From the NCBI GenBank assembly GCA_026552835.1, contig JAPMTY010000114.1, positions 1 through 19,530 of the forward strand: a stretch of 19,530 bases of DNA. The letters are read 5' to 3'. Positions 16,015-19,530 of this stretch are shown piece after piece. This DNA comes from Candidatus Methanoperedens sp. Its GTDB lineage: Archaea > Halobacteriota > Methanosarcinia > Methanosarcinales > Methanoperedenaceae. A program made the position numbers and the translations under genes. The stretch's first letter is position 1, and each line of letters begins with the position of its first letter. The notes beneath the pieces were generated by a model. That model had not been told where the DNA came from. It worked only from the letters and a program-made list of their open reading frames with translations, and made no database searches.

Positions 16015-16944
16015 ATGCCAAAAATCACAATCATCGGCGCCGGCGCAGTGGGCGCGACCGCCGCGCAAAGAATCGCAGAAAAAGAACTCGGGGACGTTGT
16101 CCTTACTGATATCGTTGAAGGACTGCCACAGGGAAAAGCCCTTGACCTCATGGAAGCAGGCCCCCTTTTCGGGTATGATTCAAAAATAACAGGAACGAAC
16201 GATTATAAGGACATCGAGGGCTCGGACGTGGTTGTGGTTACTGCGGGAATAGCAAGAAAACCCGGTATGACAAGGGAAGACCTTCTTAAGATAAATACCA
16301 AAATCATCAAGGAAGTTTCACAGAATATCGCAAAATACGCGCCTGATTCCGTGGTCATCACGGTCACCAACCCGCTTGACATAATGACATACGTTACAAT
16401 GAAGACCACGGGCTTTGACCCGGCGCGGGTGTTCGGGATGAGCGGCGTGCTGGATTCGGGGAGGTTTGCCTCGTTTATCGCAATGGAACTTGGCTGCTCC
16501 GCGCGGGATATAAGCGCAATGGTACTCGGTGGGCACGGCGATACCATGGTGCCGCTTCCGCGCTTTACCACAGTTTCTGGTGTTCCGATAACAGAACTCC
16601 TGCCTGAAGATGCAATCAAGCGCCTCGTGGAAAGGACAGTCAACGGCGGGGCTGAAATTGTCAATCTCCTGAAAACCGGAAGCGCCTTTTACGCCCCATC
16701 GGCTGCGGTGACGAATATGGTCGAAGCTGTCGTGAAGGATACAAAAAGGGTTTTGCCGGCATGCGCTTACCTCAATGGCGAATATGGAAAGAAGGACATT
16801 TATCTTGGCGTTCCTGTGAAGCTTGGGCGCAAGGGTGTGGAAGAGATAATAGAACTAAAGCTGACTTCTGATGAGAAAAAATCCCTTGACAAATCGGCAG
16901 AGGCTGTTAAGGAAGGAATTGCGTCTCTTAATGCACTGGGTTAA
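16015..16944 (+). CDS. mdh: Malate dehydrogenase, LDH-like NAD-dependent type
   Basis: A 309-residue enzyme that interconverts malate and oxaloacetate in central carbon metabolism. The N-terminal Rossmann fold shows 'GAGAVGATAA' at 8-17 and Asp32 in 'LTDIVEG', which favours NAD+ over NADP+. Substrate and catalytic residues are present: Arg81 in 'ARKPGM' (the malate-selecting loop arginine; lactate dehydrogenases have Gln), Arg87, Asn119 in 'TVTNPLD', Asp147/Arg150 in 'VLDSGRF', and catalytic His174 in 'GGHGDTMVP'. The length is normal for the LDH-like family found in archaea and many bacteria. The ATG at 16015 is chosen because GGTGA at 16005-16009 precedes it by 5 bases. A GTG at 16006 lies within that site. 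The gene sits between the restriction operon (divergent) and a decayed toxin-antitoxin locus. Confidence 0.93.
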   Translation: MPKITIIGAGAVGATAAQRIAEKELGDVVLTDIVEGLPQGKALDLMEAGPLFGYDSKITGTNDYKDIEGSDVVVVTAGIARKPGMTREDLLKINTKIIKEVSQNIAKYAPDSVVITVTNPLDIMTYVTMKTTGFDPARVFGMSGVLDSGRFASFIAMELGCSARDISAMVLGGHGDTMVPLPRFTTVSGVPITELLPEDAIKRLVERTVNGGAEIVNLLKTGSAFYAPSAAVTNMVEAVVKDTKRVLPACAYLNGEYGKKDIYLGVPVKLGRKGVEEIIELKLTSDEKKSLDKSAEAVKEGIASLNALG

Positions 16945-16950
16945 AAGCAA

Positions 16951-17136
16951 ATGGTAGAACTGGGTTTATTCAAAATCAAATCCGAAGCGATAAGGGCAGC
17001 TTTAATAAAATATGCGATAGACCTTAACCTGCTTGATAAAAAAACAATCTGGAGAGAGATACAGGCGAATAAAAAGAGAAAAGTAAGCCCTGAACAACTG
17101 GCAGCAGATATCCAGAGGCTACGAGATGAAATATAG
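16951..17136 (+). pseudogene. Truncated VapB-type ribbon-helix-helix antitoxin
   Basis: The 61 codons read 'MVELGLFKIKSEAIRAALIK' and on. This matches the two-helix part of ribbon-helix-helix antitoxins, where 'VELGLFKSRSEAIR'-like text normally follows an N-terminal DNA-contacting strand of about 15-25 residues. That strand is missing: the frame begins six bases after the malate dehydrogenase stop. The C-terminal tail ('KKRKVSPEQLAADIQRLRDEI') is the toxin-binding part. Its stop overlaps the start of a PIN toxin remnant, as is usual for vapBC. No ribosome site is evident. It is probably a relic left by a deletion that joined the mdh 3' end to the middle of vapB. A short functional antitoxin tail cannot be excluded. 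Confidence 0.55.
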
Positions 17137-17304
17137 GTTTTTTCATGGACGATGTTTTCATATATGTTTTTGAGTTCCCGGACTCAAATTCCAATACAAT
17201 ATCTCATCGCCCTGGACAGGGATTTTAATGGGCAGGAGGAATACAGGACACCGGCTGAGTTTTTAGAATTGATGGGATTGGACAGAAAGGAAAGTGAATA
17301 TTGA
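17126..17304 (+). pseudogene. Remnant of a VapC-type PIN-domain toxin
   Basis: Pieces of a PIN ribonuclease appear in three frames. ATG 17126 gives MKYRFF, overlapping the vapB stop. A shifted frame from 17145 continues as 'MDDVFIYVFEFPDSNS', like the N-terminal 'DTNVFIYVFEFPDSNS' of PIN toxins but lacking the canonical DxN spacing. A third frame up to the TGA at 17302-17304 gives 'YLIALDRDFNGQEEYRTPAEFLELMGL' (residues 18-44 of a 50-codon frame from 17152), the usual PIN C-terminal end with its metal-binding Asp. Only about 55 of the normal 130-odd residues remain, so the middle has been deleted and at least one frameshift has occurred. The toxin must be inactive. The gap to the next gene is 15 bases. 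Confidence 0.6.
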
Positions 17305-17319
17305 AAATAAGAATGAATG

Positions 17320-19173
17320 CTAACGCGCGCCTCCTCCGCCACCACCAAACCCGCCGCCGCCCCCGAATCCGCCCCCTCCGCTGAATCCACCTCCACTGCC
17401 GGATGATGCCGGAGAGGTCATGCCATACACATGCCCGAAAAACACCGGCATGTAATGCACCGTATTGGCCTCAGGGATATGAACATTCAGTTCTTCCATC
17501 GCTTTTGCAACCTTATCTCCTACGCCAAGGGCTGTTCCATACACAAGCCATTCCTGCCACATTTTTATGTCTTCCGGCGCGTACTTCCTGATCATTGCAA
17601 AGTCTGAGAGGAAATCCCGGAACGCATCCCATTCAAGTTTCTCCTTATAATAATTCTCTTTCCATCTTCCGAAAAGGGCGGAGGAGACAAATAAAGGAGG
17701 GATGGACTGCAATAAGAGAATGATGGAAATTGGGAGACCGATAGATAGCCGGGGATAAATTGTCCCGAAAGATAAATTCAGAATCAGCATTGCGATTAAT
17801 ACCAGGGAAAACAGTGTAATAAATCCTGCCACATACTTTTTTCCGCCCGTGACATACTCATTCGCGGCATTTTTTTCAGAGACCTTCATAAGTATCTGCA
17901 TCCTTTCACGGATATTGTCCAATCTGTATGACGCCGCCTGTGACCCACCAATCGCTGACATACTTAACTCTTTTATTCGTGCCTCAAATACCCTGGTATC
18001 AAATACATCCATTTTTGCAAAACTCAGAAGGAAATCAAGCACTTTCTTCTCATATTCATCATCTGCTGCCTCATGTTTCAGAATGCGAATCTTCAGCCCA
18101 TCTTCCGATTTTTTATCCATTCCATTTTCTATTTTCAATATGCCGCGTCTGTGCATATCAAGAAGCGTTGCATAAAATCCATTTTCATCGAAATCAAAAG
18201 GATCTTTCCTGAAAACAAGGTTCACGAGCCAGGGTTTCCTCTGGTGGGGTACAACGCTCAGGAATTCAGGCACGGTAAACGACTTCTCCCTGCCGTATCT
18301 ATAGTAGATCAATGCAAGTATCACGGGAAAAATGAACACCAGTGCTTGCAATGCCAGGATGAGAGCTGAGAATATCCCGGATTTCCCGTAATATCCTGAG
18401 TTCGCTGAAAGCGTTTTGTCTTTAACTCCTGAGATGTTTTGAGGAAAAGCACCCATGACATTTTTGACTTGAGGGTCGAGCAGCATCTCAACCTCCAGGA
18501 GTGAATTTTCCGGGCTCGTACCATCAATGACCCATGTGTCACCAACTTTTCTTGTATCCATCTGAGGATGCATGAATACTTGTGAAACAAAGCCGCTGGG
18601 GTCGTGAATGATAAATGTGAAATGTTTGTAAGGCCTGTGTTCATCCGCGATTTTTAAATTCAAATGACAATATTCCCCATCGCACTCAAGAGGAGGATGC
18701 ACCTTGAACCCATAATTGATTTCATAAGTTCCTGCATCAAATCTTTCAGGTTTGTAAATCCCGGCTTCATCGCTATCGGCCAGGGTGCCTATCTCATCAG
18801 CGTATCCTGCATACGAATGTGAAAATATTTTCACCTGGCTTTGATAATCCTTTGCGTATGGAATTGTTCCGGGAGGCGGCGTGATGCTAACGGCTTCTAT
18901 ATAGGGGTATTCGAGTTTCCCGGATGAGAGCGGCACTTTCCATGTTCTAAAAAGCATCCTGAATTTTCCAGGCTCTTTGATTTCCCAGATGAATTTTTCA
19001 TCAAGTGAACCGTTCAGGTACAGGTCTCCCCTGTAGCTGTCCACATAAACCTCACTACAGCTTCCCAAACGGCACGGCCCTCCAATATCAAGTGAGTCCA
19101 CTATGAAAAGTCCTGATAGGCCGATTAATGCGACAACAATCAGTAAAGTTATGATTTGCCTGGTTTCGCTCAA
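17320..19173 (-). CDS. DUF2207 family membrane protein with glycine-rich tail
   Basis: A 617-residue membrane protein of the DUF2207 family; the molecular role is unknown. An N-terminal hydrophobic segment (residues 7-26) acts as signal anchor. Residues 30-260 are the extracytoplasmic DUF2207 beta-rich domain, with C34, C39, C164 and C169 as possible disulfides. Further membrane segments are at about 268-290, 448-468 and 477-500. The cytoplasmic parts contain 'GFYATLLDMHRRGILKIE' (332-349) and the C-terminal 'WLVYGTALGVGDKVAKAMEEL' (542-562), both family hallmarks. The protein ends in a Gly/Phe-rich low-complexity tail at 592-617, also common in this family. The TTG at 19173 is supported by GGTGAG six bases upstream on the minus strand. 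It overlaps the lemA stop by 4 bases, so the two are coupled; lemA and DUF2207 genes are often neighbours. Confidence 0.82.
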   Translation of the reverse strand: MSETRQIITLLIVVALIGLSGLFIVDSLDIGGPCRLGSCSEVYVDSYRGDLYLNGSLDEKFIWEIKEPGKFRMLFRTWKVPLSSGKLEYPYIEAVSITPPPGTIPYAKDYQSQVKIFSHSYAGYADEIGTLADSDEAGIYKPERFDAGTYEINYGFKVHPPLECDGEYCHLNLKIADEHRPYKHFTFIIHDPSGFVSQVFMHPQMDTRKVGDTWVIDGTSPENSLLEVEMLLDPQVKNVMGAFPQNISGVKDKTLSANSGYYGKSGIFSALILALQALVFIFPVILALIYYRYGREKSFTVPEFLSVVPHQRKPWLVNLVFRKDPFDFDENGFYATLLDMHRRGILKIENGMDKKSEDGLKIRILKHEAADDEYEKKVLDFLLSFAKMDVFDTRVFEARIKELSMSAIGGSQAASYRLDNIRERMQILMKVSEKNAANEYVTGGKKYVAGFITLFSLVLIAMLILNLSFGTIYPRLSIGLPISIILLLQSIPPLFVSSALFGRWKENYYKEKLEWDAFRDFLSDFAMIRKYAPEDIKMWQEWLVYGTALGVGDKVAKAMEELNVHIPEANTVHYMPVFFGHVYGMTSPASSGSGGGFSGGGGFGGGGGFGGGGGGAR

Positions 19174-19530
19174 CCCCAGCTCACCACTGGTTTTTTCAGT
19201 TCTTCTTCCTTGAACTCAAGGTAATCCCTCTTCCCAAGGCCAGCTAATATCGCCACAAATTTTGATGGAATGGTGTCAATCATCGTATTGAATTCCTGGA
19301 TAATGTTATTATATGTGTATCTGTGCCGGGCGATCTCATCTTCAATATCCTTAATGGAATTCATGGTTATCACAACGGTTTCTGAAGTTTTCAATGCTGG
19401 ATAATTCTCGGCAACAGCGATAATATTCCCGAGCAGCCCCCTCATTTCCCCGTCCATTTTATTAAGGTCGCCCGGGCTTGCCTTCCCGAGGTTCGCTCTC
19501 ATGCTCGTGATTTTCTCAAATGTTGTTTGC
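19170..19530 (-). CDS. lemA: LemA family protein (5' part lies outside the window)
   Basis: The 3' part of a LemA gene. The frame stays open to the window edge, so at least 119 residues are present and the N-terminal membrane anchor is missing from view. The text 'TFEKITSMRANLGKA' followed by 'ENYPALKTSETV', 'EIARHRYTYNNIIQEFNTMIDTIPS' and 'RDYLEFKEEEL' is the LemA coiled helical bundle: the YP-x-LK motif, the RxxYNxxxxxFN-like core and the terminal F-E/K-x motif. An internal ATG at 19502 is not the real start, because conserved coding sequence continues upstream of it. LemA proteins are membrane-anchored with an outward or inward helical bundle, and their function is unclear. It is coupled to the DUF2207 gene by an overlapping stop and start. 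Confidence 0.85.
   Translation of the reverse strand, partial: QTTFEKITSMRANLGKASPGDLNKMDGEMRGLLGNIIAVAENYPALKTSETVVITMNSIKDIEDEIARHRYTYNNIIQEFNTMIDTIPSKFVAILAGLGKRDYLEFKEEELKKPVVSWG

Noticed and set aside
17320..17400. Glycine-rich repeat at the end of the DUF2207 gene as a frameshift artefact or separate repeat element
   Set aside because: The frame is continuous and glycine-rich tails are usual in this family.
1..19530. CRISPR arrays, rRNA, complete tRNA genes and insertion sequences
   Set aside because: No regularly spaced direct repeats, no rRNA-like sequence, no complete cloverleaf and no transposase frames were seen by eye on either strand.

Overview
The window looks like chromosomal DNA of a euryarchaeon, most likely a relative of Methanosarcinales or ANME-2d ('Candidatus Methanoperedens'). 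This lineage call is an inference. It rests on an archaeal tRNA G10 dimethyltransferase, a DUF22 protein, TATA-box promoters with purine-rich BRE-like flanks, poly-T stretches after genes, and repeated use of GGTGA Shine-Dalgarno sites, sometimes in front of TTG starts.

Layout. Positions 1-1003 hold a promoter and an overlapping gene pair (a DUF22 protein and a double zinc-ribbon protein). Positions 1212-2339 encode an AT-richer accessory gene: a winged-helix-like N-terminus joined to a TIR-like nucleotide-binding domain, a probable NADase-type effector. Positions 2445-3862 hold a short WrbA-like flavodoxin translationally coupled to a membrane-anchored alpha/beta hydrolase. Positions 3929-6694 hold an operon of an aldehyde dehydrogenase and a class III omega-aminotransferase, which together would turn an omega-amino acid such as GABA into a carboxylate through a semialdehyde. 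The convergent gap 6695-6806 contains an orphan promoter, a perfect 16-bp palindrome and a perfect 11-bp-stem hairpin. Positions 6807-8656 (minus strand) hold two tRNA modification genes, truA followed by the G10 dimethyltransferase.

Positions 8789-15653 (minus strand) are a complete type I restriction-modification operon in the order hsdM - hsdS - X - hsdR. X is an unrecognised 343-residue protein with an Rx4H motif in the arrangement expected of a HEPN ribonuclease. The order M-S-X-R is that of the E. coli prr locus, where X is the anticodon nuclease PrrC, but this X has no visible NTPase domain. All junctions overlap or nearly touch. The X gene and the second target-recognition part of hsdS are much more AT-rich than the rest of the operon, so the locus looks mosaic. 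A degenerate 20-bp motif made of two 10-bp units occurs once on each side of the operon, in inverted orientation.

Positions 16015-16944 encode an LDH-like malate dehydrogenase. It is followed by a decayed vapBC toxin-antitoxin pair: an antitoxin missing its N-terminus, and a PIN toxin with a frameshift and a large internal deletion. Positions 17320-19530 (minus strand) hold a DUF2207 membrane protein with a glycine-rich tail, overlapped by the 3' part of a lemA gene that runs off the window.

The most interesting items are the HEPN-like gene inside the restriction operon, the TIR-like protein, the promoter/palindrome/hairpin unit at 6705-6794, and the inverted repeats bracketing the hsd operon. 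All assignments come from reading the sequence; no database search was possible.
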